From Halogeometricum sp. S1BR25-6 (lineage in GTDB: Archaea > Halobacteriota > Halobacteria > Halobacteriales > Haloferacaceae), in contig NZ_JAMQOP010000003.1 in the NCBI RefSeq assembly GCF_031624495.1, forward strand, positions 186,001-250,000: a stretch of DNA of 64,000 nucleotides, given 5' to 3'. The notes under the pieces were generated by a model. That model saw only the letters and a program-made list of their open reading frames with translations, made no database searches and had not been told where the DNA came from. A program made the position numbers and the translations under genes. Positions 51,973-61,232 of the stretch are shown here, piece by piece. Every line of letters starts with the position of its first letter. Within the stretch, counting starts at the first letter, position 1.

Positions 51973-52590
51973 ATGTGGCCATTCGCACACTTGGCTGTCG
52001 GATACCTCCTGTATTCGGCGTACTCGCACGCACGGTTTCGACGGCCGCCGGACCAGACCGCGGCCGTCCTCGTCGTCTTCGGGACGCAGTTAGCGGACTT
52101 CATCGACAAACCGCTCGCGCTCCTCGGCGTCTTGGAGAGCGGACGGTCGCTGGGTCACTCGTACCTCGTTGTGCTTCCGGTCATCCTCCTAGTCGGCGGC
52201 GCAGTCTACCGGATGCGCGGTGAATTCGGCCCGACCGTCGCGTTCGGCATGGGCTACGCGTCGGCGCCCCTCGGCGACGGAGCGCCGCAGTTCCTCCAGG
52301 GGACGTTCGAGACGGACCTCCGCGAGGTGTCGTTTTGGGTCTGGCCGTTCGAGTTCCCCGCCGAGAGAATCGCGGACGCCCTGGCGCAAGCGCCCGGCAT
52401 CGGGCACACGATAACCCACAAAGCCGCGTGGACGGCGGCCAACATCCCGTCGTACCCGGAGCTTGGACTGTGGGTCCGCTCGTTCGAGGTGGGCGTGACG
52501 CTGCTGGCCGCCGGTGTCTGGGTCTACGACGGGCGTCCGGGGTGGGCGCTGGCGCGCGACGTCGTACGAAGCGTGCGGGAGAAGCGGTGA
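51973..52590 (+). CDS. DUF457-type membrane-bound metal-dependent hydrolase-like protein
   Basis: 205 residues with four or five membrane segments. The LexA-binding/YdjM-like family traits are visible: MWPFAHLAVGYLLYS at the start, GTQLADFIDKP, RSLGHSYL and GIGHTITHKAAW, giving several His/Asp metal ligands at the membrane face. The substrate is unknown; phospholipid-like hydrolysis is suggested for the family. It follows the dehydrogenase by 60 bases on the same strand. Confidence 0.8.
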   Translation: MWPFAHLAVGYLLYSAYSHARFRRPPDQTAAVLVVFGTQLADFIDKPLALLGVLESGRSLGHSYLVVLPVILLVGGAVYRMRGEFGPTVAFGMGYASAPLGDGAPQFLQGTFETDLREVSFWVWPFEFPAERIADALAQAPGIGHTITHKAAWTAANIPSYPELGLWVRSFEVGVTLLAAGVWVYDGRPGWALARDVVRSVREKR

Positions 52591-52687
52591 CGAACACGGT
52601 CCCTCGTTCTCTCTCGCTGAGACGGAAGTCGACCGAAATGGGACCTCACGAAAATTTTACTTACCCGTAATATTATATGGAATCGTA

Positions 52688-53500
52688 ATGGCTCTCGACG
52701 AGGGATCAGAGTCCGTGACGAGCAGGCGAACGTTCCTTAGCGCTTCCGGGACGGTCGGGTTAGTGGGGTTACTCGCGGGGTGCAACGCCGAAGCGGAACA
52801 GGCCACGAGCGAGAGGAGGCCGAACGCAGAGGGCGACGGCGACGCGTTCAGACGCAACGGGGACGAATGGGTCACGTTCGGCGCAGCGGACGACTGGGGA
52901 ATGCGCTACAACGGGACCACGAACGAGTTCGAACTCGTATACAACCCGCTCGGTGCGAACTCGCGGAAGAACATCCGAATCGAGGCGGACGAGAACGGCG
53001 ACAAGGGCGACGTGTACATCGACGACACTATCATCGTGAAAAACGAGGCCGAAGTCTCCGACGGGTCCGCCTCCGACCCGTCCTACACGTTCTCGAAGCA
53101 GAACAACACCGGTCTCTGGCGCGAGGCTCCCGGCGTCCTCGGCGTTACGACAGCGGGCGAGCCGGCAATGCTATTCGACAACGGAATGACCCGGATAGCC
53201 GGCGACGTGACCGCGACGGACGGCCGCTCGACGGCAATCTGGGACGGTGAGGCGAAACACGCGCCGAACCTCCCCGCCGCGTCCACGAGAGCGAGCGGCG
53301 ACGGAACGAAGAAGACGTTCCTGCTGACGAACCCGCTCGATACCGCTCCGAATGTCGCGACGGTGACCCCGGCGTCCGAGGATGCCGCCGGCGAGTTCTG
53401 GGTGAGTCGAAAAACCGAGGAGAGCGTCGAGGTGACGTACGCTTCGCCGCCGCCGGCGGGAACGGGGAACCTCGCGTTCGAACTCGTCGTCTCGCTGTGA
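52688..53500 (+). CDS. Twin-arginine lipoprotein with tail-spike-like repeats
   Basis: 270 residues. Twin-arginine signal (SRRTFLSAS) and lipobox Cys32. The central part (FGAADDWGMRYNGTTNEFEL and YTFSKQNNTGLWREAPGVLG) resembles the repeat motif of phage tail spikes and fibres (an FxNDxDTGxYR-like core followed by a G-V-L-G strand). The C-terminus is a beta domain (FWVSRKTEESVEVTY). It is a lipid-anchored surface protein. AAAATTTTACTTA about 25-37 bases upstream supports ATG 52688. The fold is inferred from pattern only. Confidence 0.65.
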   Translation: MALDEGSESVTSRRTFLSASGTVGLVGLLAGCNAEAEQATSERRPNAEGDGDAFRRNGDEWVTFGAADDWGMRYNGTTNEFELVYNPLGANSRKNIRIEADENGDKGDVYIDDTIIVKNEAEVSDGSASDPSYTFSKQNNTGLWREAPGVLGVTTAGEPAMLFDNGMTRIAGDVTATDGRSTAIWDGEAKHAPNLPAASTRASGDGTKKTFLLTNPLDTAPNVATVTPASEDAAGEFWVSRKTEESVEVTYASPPPAGTGNLAFELVVSL

Positions 53501-53531
53501 GCCTCCGGTCGTCCGGTACCCGAAGATCGAG

Positions 53532-55760
53532 TCAGTTCCGACCGGAATCGGCCGATTCGCCGTCTCCGTCGAACGTGTCGAGTAATCTCTCGGCGTTGTC
53601 GAGCGCCATCCGCGCCGTCTCCTCGGAACTCGCCTGCAGCGAGAACGCGGCGCGTTGATACGCTTCGGTCAGTTGTCGAAGGCTCCCGGCGTCCTCGCGG
53701 GTCGAGTTCGACTCGTACGACCTGAGCAGTTCCCAGTGCGTCATCGGCGAATCCCGCTCCAGACGGTCGGCGAGCCGACGCCGTACGGCCTCGTAGCCCG
53801 CGAGGACGGCCGCGTCGGTATCGCCGCGCGACAACCGCTCGCGGGCTGTCGTCAGGAGCGACGTCTCGCTCGGGGGCGAGCGAGCGAGTACGGTCGCTTC
53901 GTTCAACTCTTCGACGGCCACGTCGCGCGGGCCCTCGTGCTCCTGCTCCGGTTTTTCGCCGCCACCCAGTAACCCTCGGGCCAACGCCAGCGGTTCGCGT
54001 CGCCGCACGAACAGGAGTCCGAGCACCGAGAGGCTAGCCACGGCGAACGCGGCGGCCCCGAGTTGGAAGGCGCCGGTGAACTGACGGGAGATACCGCCCG
54101 AGGCGTCGCTCGGTGAGCCGGTCAGCCGAGCGATTATGTCGCGAATCTCGTTGGAGATGAACGCCCCGAGGCTCGTGGACGAGTCCGACGCGGTCGAACC
54201 GAGCGTCACTCGGGCGCTGGCGGGGTCGAGGCTCTCCCCCGCCGGTGAGTACGTCGCGGTGACGACGACGGAGTCGGACGCGGCGACGGCGGAGGGAAGG
54301 TCGGTCTCGGTCGAGAAACGCCCGTCCGGCCCCGTGCGCGCGACTCCGATCGTCGACCCGTTGACCGCGAGTTCCACCTCCCGGCCGGCGAGCGGTCCCG
54401 AATCGGTCTCCAGACGGCCGTCGAGACGGACGGCGCCGGCACCGGTCCGATTGCCGCGGAGGGACAGCGTCGTCGCCGTCGATTCGATGCTGACCGTCGT
54501 AGACGCGTCGGCCGCCGCCAGAGCGCGTCCCTCGAACGGCAGTCCCGCGACGACCTGGGCGGTCCCCTCCGACACGGCCGCGGGGACGGAAACGTTGAGC
54601 GAGTAGTCTCCGGTTTCGTCCGTTCGGGCGGTTCCGAGGCGGCCCCCGCCGAGACTGACGACGACCGGAACGTCGCCGACGCCTCGGCCCGCCGCTTCGA
54701 CGCGTCCCGCGACCGTCAGGGCGTCGCCGAACGCGACGGTCGACGGCCGGGGATTCACCGTCACGGTGGCCTGCTCTTGAATCACCGTGACGCGAACCTC
54801 GTCGTCCGACGGCCCGTACAGCGACGTGTTGGTCGGTAGATATCTGACCGTCAGGTCCGACGCGCCGCGACGCTCGGTGGTGGGACGGTATCGGACCGAG
54901 AACGCTCCCTCGGCGTCCGTCGCGGTCGTCGCGGTGCCGTTCCCGATTTGCAGCCGAATTTGGCGGTCGGAGACGGCCGTCCCGTTCTCACTTACTAGTC
55001 GTCCCGCGACGACGATGGGTGACGCGAACGAACCCCTCGCTCGGGTCGCTTCCGCGGAGAGCGTCGTCGAGACGAGTTCCGCCTCGCGTATCTCCTCGGC
55101 CGCCGTCGTCGTGTTCTGCTCTATCTCGACGACGGCGTCGCTGGCGACGCTCAGGTTCTCCGAGGTAGTGTTCGAGAACGCGTCGTAGTTGCTCGTGACT
55201 CGGCTGGCCGTTCGGTTTATCTCGCGGCTCTGACGGACGAGTCGGTGGGCGAGTTCCCTGGACCGCTCCTCGTTTCCTGCCGCTCTCGCCGCCTCGTACT
55301 CGGTGCGCAGTTCCCGGAACGTCTCCACGTCTTCGGCGAACGTCTGCGCGTCCGTTCGCGTCCGGTTGAGCGTTCGGTCGGTCGATTCGGCGGTGCCAGC
55401 GTCGTTCCGCCTGACCTCGACGTATCGACCCGCCCAGTCGGGGTAGTCTCGGTCGAGTTGTCGGCACGCGTAGGAACTGCCGGCCTGCACCTGCCGGGTA
55501 CAGTCGATGACCGCGTTCGCCATCCGGTTCGAGAGCCACTCTCTGACGTCTTCGAGGTCCTCCGAACTACTCGCGTTCTCCGGGTTCTCGTGGACGACGG
55601 TCGAGTTGTTCTCGGTGGGCGTCTGCTGGGGGAAGACGACGGACTCTCCGTCGGGCACGGCCGCCCCCGCTACGGGTACCGCAGCGTAGCCGAGCGAGAG
55701 CACTATCGAGAGACAGACGAGCATCAAGATCCCTCGTCTTATCACTCGCTTTCGGAACAC
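53532..55760 (-). CDS. Large DUF4129-like membrane-anchored surface protein (block 2)
   Basis: 742 residues from GTG 55760. Same order as 9841-12039: signal peptide, acidic helical region with coiled-coil character (about 60-240), tandem beta domains (about 250-550), one membrane segment (about 585-605) and a cytoplasmic helical domain with LLRSYESNSTREDAGSLRQL ending the conserved part. Shared phrases with the paralogue include ENNSTVVHENPE/ATNNTSVRHANPD near the start and GRLVSENGTAVSDRQI/GRLVTADESPVADRTI. Divergent from the DUF58 gene of this block, with 141 bases between them. Confidence 0.78.
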   Translation of the reverse strand: MFRKRVIRRGILMLVCLSIVLSLGYAAVPVAGAAVPDGESVVFPQQTPTENNSTVVHENPENASSSEDLEDVREWLSNRMANAVIDCTRQVQAGSSYACRQLDRDYPDWAGRYVEVRRNDAGTAESTDRTLNRTRTDAQTFAEDVETFRELRTEYEAARAAGNEERSRELAHRLVRQSREINRTASRVTSNYDAFSNTTSENLSVASDAVVEIEQNTTTAAEEIREAELVSTTLSAEATRARGSFASPIVVAGRLVSENGTAVSDRQIRLQIGNGTATTATDAEGAFSVRYRPTTERRGASDLTVRYLPTNTSLYGPSDDEVRVTVIQEQATVTVNPRPSTVAFGDALTVAGRVEAAGRGVGDVPVVVSLGGGRLGTARTDETGDYSLNVSVPAAVSEGTAQVVAGLPFEGRALAAADASTTVSIESTATTLSLRGNRTGAGAVRLDGRLETDSGPLAGREVELAVNGSTIGVARTGPDGRFSTETDLPSAVAASDSVVVTATYSPAGESLDPASARVTLGSTASDSSTSLGAFISNEIRDIIARLTGSPSDASGGISRQFTGAFQLGAAAFAVASLSVLGLLFVRRREPLALARGLLGGGEKPEQEHEGPRDVAVEELNEATVLARSPPSETSLLTTARERLSRGDTDAAVLAGYEAVRRRLADRLERDSPMTHWELLRSYESNSTREDAGSLRQLTEAYQRAAFSLQASSEETARMALDNAERLLDTFDGDGESADSGRN

Positions 55761-55866
55761 AACTTCATTATGCCCACTGACAAATTTAACTCATTCTTTC
55801 AACTATCGGTACATTCTCGATAGATAGTCGCTGCGTCGGTCGGTCGATTGCGCTGTAATAGCACCC

Positions 55867-55873
55867 ATATTTA
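55867..55873 (+). promoter_or_regulatory. TATA-like element of the block 2 DUF58 operon
   Basis: ATATTTA, 29-35 bases before ATG 55902. Confidence 0.4.
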
Positions 55874-55901
55874 CGGTACGTTGTAAAGTACTACGGACAG
55901 G

Positions 55902-57380
55902 ATGCGCGTCACGAATCGGTACTGGGCCATCGTCGCCCTCGCGGGAGTGCTAACCGCCTTCGCGGGTCTCTTGGACCGACCGGCGCCGTTGGTGGGTACC
56001 GCCGCGCTCGGAGTGTTGCTGCTCGCGCATCAGGCACGGTTCGTCGGACAGTCGCAGCACGTCGTAGATGGCCTCTCGGTCGTCCAAGCGTGCCCTCGCG
56101 ACCGCGTCGTGAAGGGCGAACCGTTCTCGGTGACGATAGAGGCGACGGTCGCTGCGCCCTCCCCCCTCGATGTCGAACTCGTGGGCGACCCGTCCGTGAG
56201 AGTCTCCGACGTCGGCGACGACGAACGGCGCTGTCGGCTGTCGCGCGGCGAGCGACGGGCGACGACGACGATGACGGGGTCGGGGGTCGTCGCCGGTCGC
56301 GTGCGGTTCGGACCGCCCGAACTCCGGCTGACCGACCCGTTCGGTCTCTTCTCCGAGTCGCTCGACGTCGGCGACTCGACCGAAATCTCCGTCGAGGCCC
56401 GCGCTCCGCGACGGTTGCACGTCGGCGCGGGTGGCGAGGCGTTAGCTGTCGGCTACGGCGACCGAGACACCCGACAGCTGGGGGACAGCCAGGAACCCGT
56501 CGAGATCCGCGAGTACGCGCCCGGAGACGAGATGCGGCATATCGATTGGAAGGCCACGGCCCGACTCAACCAGCCGCACGTCCGAAACTACGAACGGAAG
56601 ACGACGCGGCGAACGGTGCTCGTGTTGGACCACGGCGCGTCGATGAACGAAGGGCCGCCGGGCGAGCGGAAACTGGATTACGCCCGTGACGCCGCGCTCC
56701 TGTTCTTGGAGAACGCCAGGACGTACGAGGACCCCGTGAGCCTGTACGCGGTTGGTGACGACGGGGTGACCGTCGAGCGCGAGTTCGGCGTCGGTGCCGG
56801 TCAGTACGCCGCGTTGAAGCAACGGCTGCTCGATCTGACTCCAACAGTTGACCCCGGTGCAACCGACTCGTCGGGCCGGACATTCGAGACGGACACCGCG
56901 CGAGCGCGGCGTCTCGCCGACCGCCTCGCCGACGAGGCGACGCCGTTCGAGCGCACGTTGCGGCCGTTCGTCGCCGAGCGGCGCGCTTACGTCCGGCGAC
57001 TCGACGCGCGACCGTTGTTCTCGGCGGTCCGCGCGAACCGCGCGGTGCTTCGACGGTCGACGCTGACGGTACTCGTCACCGACGACTCGGCCCGGGCGGA
57101 ACTGCGCGACGCGGTGAAGTTGGCGCGACGGGGAGAGGGGCACGTCGTCGTGTTGCTGACGCCGACGGCTCTGTTCGAGGAAACCGAGCGTTTCGACCCG
57201 GCGTCACGGTATCGCCGATACCGCGATTTCGAGGAGTTCCGTCGACAACTCGCGAACATGGACGGGGTCTCCGCGTTCGAGGTCGGGCCGGGTGATAAGT
57301 TGGAGGCGATTCTCAGTGCCGGTCGAGACGCGCGGGAACGGACGTCCGACGAGAGACCGCATCCGGGAGGTGTCCGATAG
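55902..57380 (+). CDS. DUF58 domain protein (block 2)
   Basis: 492 residues. Two N-terminal membrane segments, a beta domain, then the DUF58 signature EYAPGDEMRHIDWKATAR and a von Willebrand A-like domain with VLDHGASMNEG in the MIDAS place. It keeps Asp and the last Ser (D-x-x-x-S) but not the middle Ser. Block 1 has DNRAC there. Partner of MoxR copy 2 and first gene of a three-gene operon. The stop TAG at 57378-57380 is directly followed by the next ATG. Confidence 0.88.
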   Translation: MRVTNRYWAIVALAGVLTAFAGLLDRPAPLVGTAALGVLLLAHQARFVGQSQHVVDGLSVVQACPRDRVVKGEPFSVTIEATVAAPSPLDVELVGDPSVRVSDVGDDERRCRLSRGERRATTTMTGSGVVAGRVRFGPPELRLTDPFGLFSESLDVGDSTEISVEARAPRRLHVGAGGEALAVGYGDRDTRQLGDSQEPVEIREYAPGDEMRHIDWKATARLNQPHVRNYERKTTRRTVLVLDHGASMNEGPPGERKLDYARDAALLFLENARTYEDPVSLYAVGDDGVTVEREFGVGAGQYAALKQRLLDLTPTVDPGATDSSGRTFETDTARARRLADRLADEATPFERTLRPFVAERRAYVRRLDARPLFSAVRANRAVLRRSTLTVLVTDDSARAELRDAVKLARRGEGHVVVLLTPTALFEETERFDPASRYRRYRDFEEFRRQLANMDGVSAFEVGPGDKLEAILSAGRDARERTSDERPHPGGVR

Positions 57381-57896
57381 ATGTCCGATACCAGCAGCGT
57401 TCGCTCGCTGCTCGGGTCCGGGAGCGGCCGGGGTTCTCCGACGTGGGCCTCGGTCGCGTTGGAACTCGCCGGCGTCGGAATCGCAGCGGCGGTGTTCGTC
57501 CTGTTCGGCGAACTAGTCGGACTGCTCGCCGCGGCGACTCTGGTCATCATTTGGGTCGTCTTCCCCGTCGAGTACGCCATCGCGGCGGGGCAGGTCGGTA
57601 TCGTTTCCGTCGCCGCCGCACCGCTTCCGCTGACGGTACTGGTCGGCGTCGAGGCGGGACTTACGTTGCTTCTCGCCGGCGCGTTGGTGACCGCCGCCGC
57701 ATCGCTGACAGCGAGCGCCGCGTGGCTACTCGCCTACGTCGGCGTCGCCGGCGGCATCTGGTACGTTGTCGGCGGACCGTGGCAGGTCTGGCACGTCGCC
57801 GTCCTCCTCTGGGCCGTCGTCGCGGTCGGCGGATACGCACTTCACAGATACGAACTCGTTAGCTTGGGGCTGACAGAAGGAGACCACCACAGATGA
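57381..57896 (+). CDS. Small polytopic membrane protein of block 2
   Basis: 171 residues, about five hydrophobic segments. It starts at the base after the DUF58 stop and overlaps the next gene by ATGA (57893-57896). Counterpart of 13546-14064 by position, length and end sequence. Function unknown. Confidence 0.75.
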   Translation: MSDTSSVRSLLGSGSGRGSPTWASVALELAGVGIAAAVFVLFGELVGLLAAATLVIIWVVFPVEYAIAAGQVGIVSVAAAPLPLTVLVGVEAGLTLLLAGALVTAAASLTASAAWLLAYVGVAGGIWYVVGGPWQVWHVAVLLWAVVAVGGYALHRYELVSLGLTEGDHHR

Positions 57897-58801
57897 GCAA
57901 CACGGACGAACGAACGACCGAACCGCGCACCAACGGACGACCTCGCTCGGGTGAGGCCACGGCGAGCGGGGAAGACCCGAACGACGGCGACGAACGCGAG
58001 CGCCGAATCGAGGAGCTACGCGCCGAAAACCGACGCCTCCGTAACGACTACGCCCGCGGGAAGCACGCGAAGAACCGGCAGACCGCGCTCGCGCTCCTCG
58101 GCATCGGATTGGCCGGCATCGCAGCGGGAATCGTGTTCTCCTCCGCACGGTCCGTCCTCCTGGCGCTGGGCGCGACGGGCGTCTTCGGCGGCGTCCTGAC
58201 GTACTTCCTCTCACCGGAGCGAGTGATGCCGGCGACCGTCGGTCGGTCGGCGTACGACGCCGTCAACGAGACCGGGACCGCGATTCGGGACGAACTGGGT
58301 CTCGCGAACGTCGCGGTGTACGCTCCCGTGGAATTTCCCACCGAGGAGACGAGAGCACCCGTTCGCCTGTTCGTCCCGCAGTCGCCCGACTACGAGCTTC
58401 CGTCGGACGAAGCGCTCCGCTCGACGTTCGTCGCCCCGGACAGCGACCGTCGACGCGGCGTCGCTCTCGTGCCGACGGCCGGACGGATGGTCGCCGAGTT
58501 CGAACGAATGGCTTCGGACGAACTGAGTTCGCGGCCCGAGGAACTGACGGCCCAACTCTACGACGCACTCGTCGAGCAGTTCGAGGTGGTTCGCGTCGCG
58601 GAGGCGGAGTACGACGAAGGGGCACAGCAGATCGCGGTCGGCGTCTCCGGAGTCGCCTACCAGGACGAAACCGGATTCGACCATCCGGTGGCCTCCTTTC
58701 TCGGCAGCGGACTAGCGCACGGACTGGACACAGCGGTCACGGTGGAGACGGAGTCGGTTGCGAACGGCGATTCGGACCTCGTCGTCACCTGCCGGTGGTA
58801 G
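57893..58801 (+). CDS. Coiled-coil membrane protein of block 2
   Basis: 302 residues. Charged helical N-terminus (ERERRIEELRAENRRLRND), two membrane segments (about 64-105), then a soluble domain with RLFVPQSP and final VTCRW. The counterpart in block 1 is 14061-14957. ATGA overlap with the previous gene points to coupled translation. Unknown function. Confidence 0.75.
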   Translation: MSNTDERTTEPRTNGRPRSGEATASGEDPNDGDERERRIEELRAENRRLRNDYARGKHAKNRQTALALLGIGLAGIAAGIVFSSARSVLLALGATGVFGGVLTYFLSPERVMPATVGRSAYDAVNETGTAIRDELGLANVAVYAPVEFPTEETRAPVRLFVPQSPDYELPSDEALRSTFVAPDSDRRRGVALVPTAGRMVAEFERMASDELSSRPEELTAQLYDALVEQFEVVRVAEAEYDEGAQQIAVGVSGVAYQDETGFDHPVASFLGSGLAHGLDTAVTVETESVANGDSDLVVTCRW

Positions 58802-58852
58802 CGTCGATCACTCCCGCGAAGGAGAATGTGACAACTGCGTTCGTGGCGGCAC

Positions 58853-59878
58853 TCACTCGTCCGTTCGTTCGACATCGTCGGCGTCGTTCGAAAGCTCCCC
58901 ACCGTCGCTGACCGTCGCGGACGACCGCACCGTATCGTAGGTCGGCGGCGTCACGGCTCGAACGGCGCCCTCCACGACCGACTCGGGGTCTACGCTTCCG
59001 AGTTCGGCGTCCGTGCTGAGTACGAGGCGGTGGGCGAGGACCGACTCGGCCAGCGCCTTCGGGTCGTCCGGAATGACGTACTCCCGTCCCTTGATGGCGG
59101 CCCGCGCCTTCGAGGCGAAGAGGAGATGAATCGAGGCACGGGGAGAGGCACCGTGGGCGGTGTCGGCGCTGTCCCTGGTCGCTTGAACGATATCGAGGAT
59201 GTAGTTCCGAATCGACTCGTCGACGTAAACGTTTTCGACGACAGTTCTCGCCTCTGCGATATCGTCGAGGGACACGGCCTGTTGAACCTGGTCGGGCCGC
59301 AGACCGGGCGTCTCGTCGAACCGCTCCAACAGCGTCTCCTCTAAGTCGCGCTCCGGAAGGTCTACGGTGAGTTTGAGTTGGAACCTGTCGCGTTGGGCTT
59401 CCGGTAGCGCGAACGTCCCTTCCATGTCGATGGGGTTCATGGTGGCGACGACCATGAACGGGTCCGGGAGCGGATACGTTTCGCCCTCGATAGTCACCTG
59501 CTCTTCCTGCATGGCCTCCAAGAGCGCGCTCTGCGTCTTCGGGGTCGCACGGTTGATTTCGTCCACCAGGACCAGATTCGCGAAGACGGGTCCGCGCTTC
59601 GTCTCGAACTCGCCGGTCGTCTCCCGGTATATCTTCGTTCCCGTGATGTCCACGGGCATGAGGTCGGGAGTCATCTGGATCCGCTGGAAGTCGAGTCCGA
59701 GCGTGTTAGCGAACACGTCGGCGATTGTCGTCTTCGCGACGCCGGGGACGCCTTCGAGCAGAATGTGACCGCCGGTGAGAAGCGAGACGGTAAGTTCTTC
59801 GAGCACCTGTTCGTTCCCCACGAGGACCGTCGCGGCTTCGGTTCGAACCGTCGTGTACAGCGACTGTGGATCGGTCAT
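58853..59878 (-). CDS. MoxR-family AAA+ ATPase (block 2)
   Basis: 341 residues. Walker A GVPGVAKTT, Walker B LVLVDEINR, sensor 1 VVATMNPIDMEG and a lid domain with HGASPRASIHLLFASKARAA. It has a 20-residue acidic C-terminal tail absent from copy 1. It lies downstream of DUF4350 on the same strand (111 bases), the order probably ancestral for both blocks. A minus-strand TTTGATATAG at 59901-59910 fits its ATG at 59878. Confidence 0.93.
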   Translation of the reverse strand: MTDPQSLYTTVRTEAATVLVGNEQVLEELTVSLLTGGHILLEGVPGVAKTTIADVFANTLGLDFQRIQMTPDLMPVDITGTKIYRETTGEFETKRGPVFANLVLVDEINRATPKTQSALLEAMQEEQVTIEGETYPLPDPFMVVATMNPIDMEGTFALPEAQRDRFQLKLTVDLPERDLEETLLERFDETPGLRPDQVQQAVSLDDIAEARTVVENVYVDESIRNYILDIVQATRDSADTAHGASPRASIHLLFASKARAAIKGREYVIPDDPKALAESVLAHRLVLSTDAELGSVDPESVVEGAVRAVTPPTYDTVRSSATVSDGGELSNDADDVERTDE

Positions 59879-59989
59879 TGTTCCGGGGAGTTTCGTTGTT
59901 CTATATCAAACATTGTTCTTATTTACCACTTCTGGTCTATCGAGGCGCACGCCGCAAACCAGTGCCGGCGCGGATCGGGTAGCTGTCGG

Positions 59990-60892
59990 CTATTCATCGC
60001 GGCTCCGATTGTAAACGAACGCGACGAGACCGATACTCGCGAACCCGACGACGGCGCGGAGCGCGTTCGACTGACGGACGGCGGCCGCGGCGGCGGTGAG
60101 CGGCGGGAGCCCGCTTCGGTGTGAGTAATCGAGGAGGACCGTTTCGTGCCCCGAGAAGATGAGGCGGGCGAACTGCTCGTTCCCCGGTCGGTCGAGCATC
60201 GCGTTGATGAAGACGCTCGGATCCGAGACGACGACGACGCGCCCGTCACCAACTGCCTCCAGCGTGACGACCGGGTACGTGTCGATCGACTCCGCACTGT
60301 CGAGGGAGCCGTTCCGGTTCGTGTCGAGGTAGGCGAACGGGGAACTGTTCACCAGAACCCGCGAGCCGTTCGGCCGGAGTGCAGTCCCGTGGTTCAACGT
60401 GAGTTGCGACACCTCGCCGGTCAACGGGTGTTCCGAAACCTCCGTCGCGACGACGATGTCGGGAGACCGGTAGTACTGACGCTCGTCGCGGAGCGGGCGC
60501 CCGTCGATTCGGGTTCGAGCGCCCACCGCGTCAAGGAGCGGGTTCGTGTGCGGACCGAAGTCCTCCGCGACGACGAGCGTTCCGCCCGACCGCACGAACT
60601 CGCGCACGCGTTCGGTCTCGGCCGGCGTGTACGGGCGGGTGGGAGAGAGGATGACGGCCACGCTCGACGTCGGGTCCACCCGCGCGTATTCGGTCGTGTT
60701 CGTGACGATTGTCGAGTCGGCATCCACCGCCGACGCCTGCTGTTGAAGCGACGACGTTCCCTCCCACGCGGAGTTAGAGACGCTGAACGCGCTCGAAGAC
60801 GTGCTCGCGACCGCACCGACCGAGACCAGCATCGACAGCGCCAGTCCGACGAGCAGCAGACGCGGGAGGTCTACGTCTGGAATTCGAACCAT
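59990..60892 (-). CDS. DUF4350 membrane protein (block 2)
   Basis: 300 residues. N-terminal membrane segment, outer Rossmann-like domain with VRSGGTLVVAEDFGP and GDGRVVVVSDPSVFINAM, C-terminal membrane segment and a short NRSRDE tail. Paralogue of 19661-20590. It has no small three-helix membrane gene upstream, unlike block 1. Function unknown. Confidence 0.87.
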   Translation of the reverse strand: MVRIPDVDLPRLLLVGLALSMLVSVGAVASTSSSAFSVSNSAWEGTSSLQQQASAVDADSTIVTNTTEYARVDPTSSVAVILSPTRPYTPAETERVREFVRSGGTLVVAEDFGPHTNPLLDAVGARTRIDGRPLRDERQYYRSPDIVVATEVSEHPLTGEVSQLTLNHGTALRPNGSRVLVNSSPFAYLDTNRNGSLDSAESIDTYPVVTLEAVGDGRVVVVSDPSVFINAMLDRPGNEQFARLIFSGHETVLLDYSHRSGLPPLTAAAAAVRQSNALRAVVGFASIGLVAFVYNRSRDE

Positions 60893-61232
60893 TCAGCCAC
60901 CTCGTGCACGCGGGACCGTCCGCACTCGCCACGCTCCGGAGTCGAGCGGAGCCGTTTCTGTGCGCCACACCGCCCGAGACGCGGGAGGTACCAGGGAGTA
61001 ACCGTTCGGCAAGTCCGACGCGGCGGAACTCCCGTCGGCACACCGCGATTCGAAACGCTTCCGGCCGAAGATAGCCGCTGAAAGCCGGCGGGCGACGCGG
61101 TGGTTCGAAGAACATCGACGCTCGACGGCCATGATAGGTCACACGGCGTGACGTCATTAGAAGGTACCGTCCGTTTGACACGCAATTCGAACCGGGACAG
61201 TCGTCTGGTCTGACGCGAGAAGTCGCTCACGT
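60893..61232. other. Intergenic region, no sure gene
   Basis: 340 bases, high GC. A minus-strand frame of 79 codons (60893-61132) abuts the DUF4350 start but is Arg/Ser-rich and not hydrophobic, unlike the small membrane gene found at the same place in block 1. Confidence 0.45.

Noticed and set aside
60893..61132. 79-codon minus-strand frame abutting DUF4350 copy 2, considered as a decayed small membrane protein.
   Set aside because: It is Arg/Ser-rich without hydrophobic segments and shows no similarity to the three-helix proteins of 20592 and 30714.
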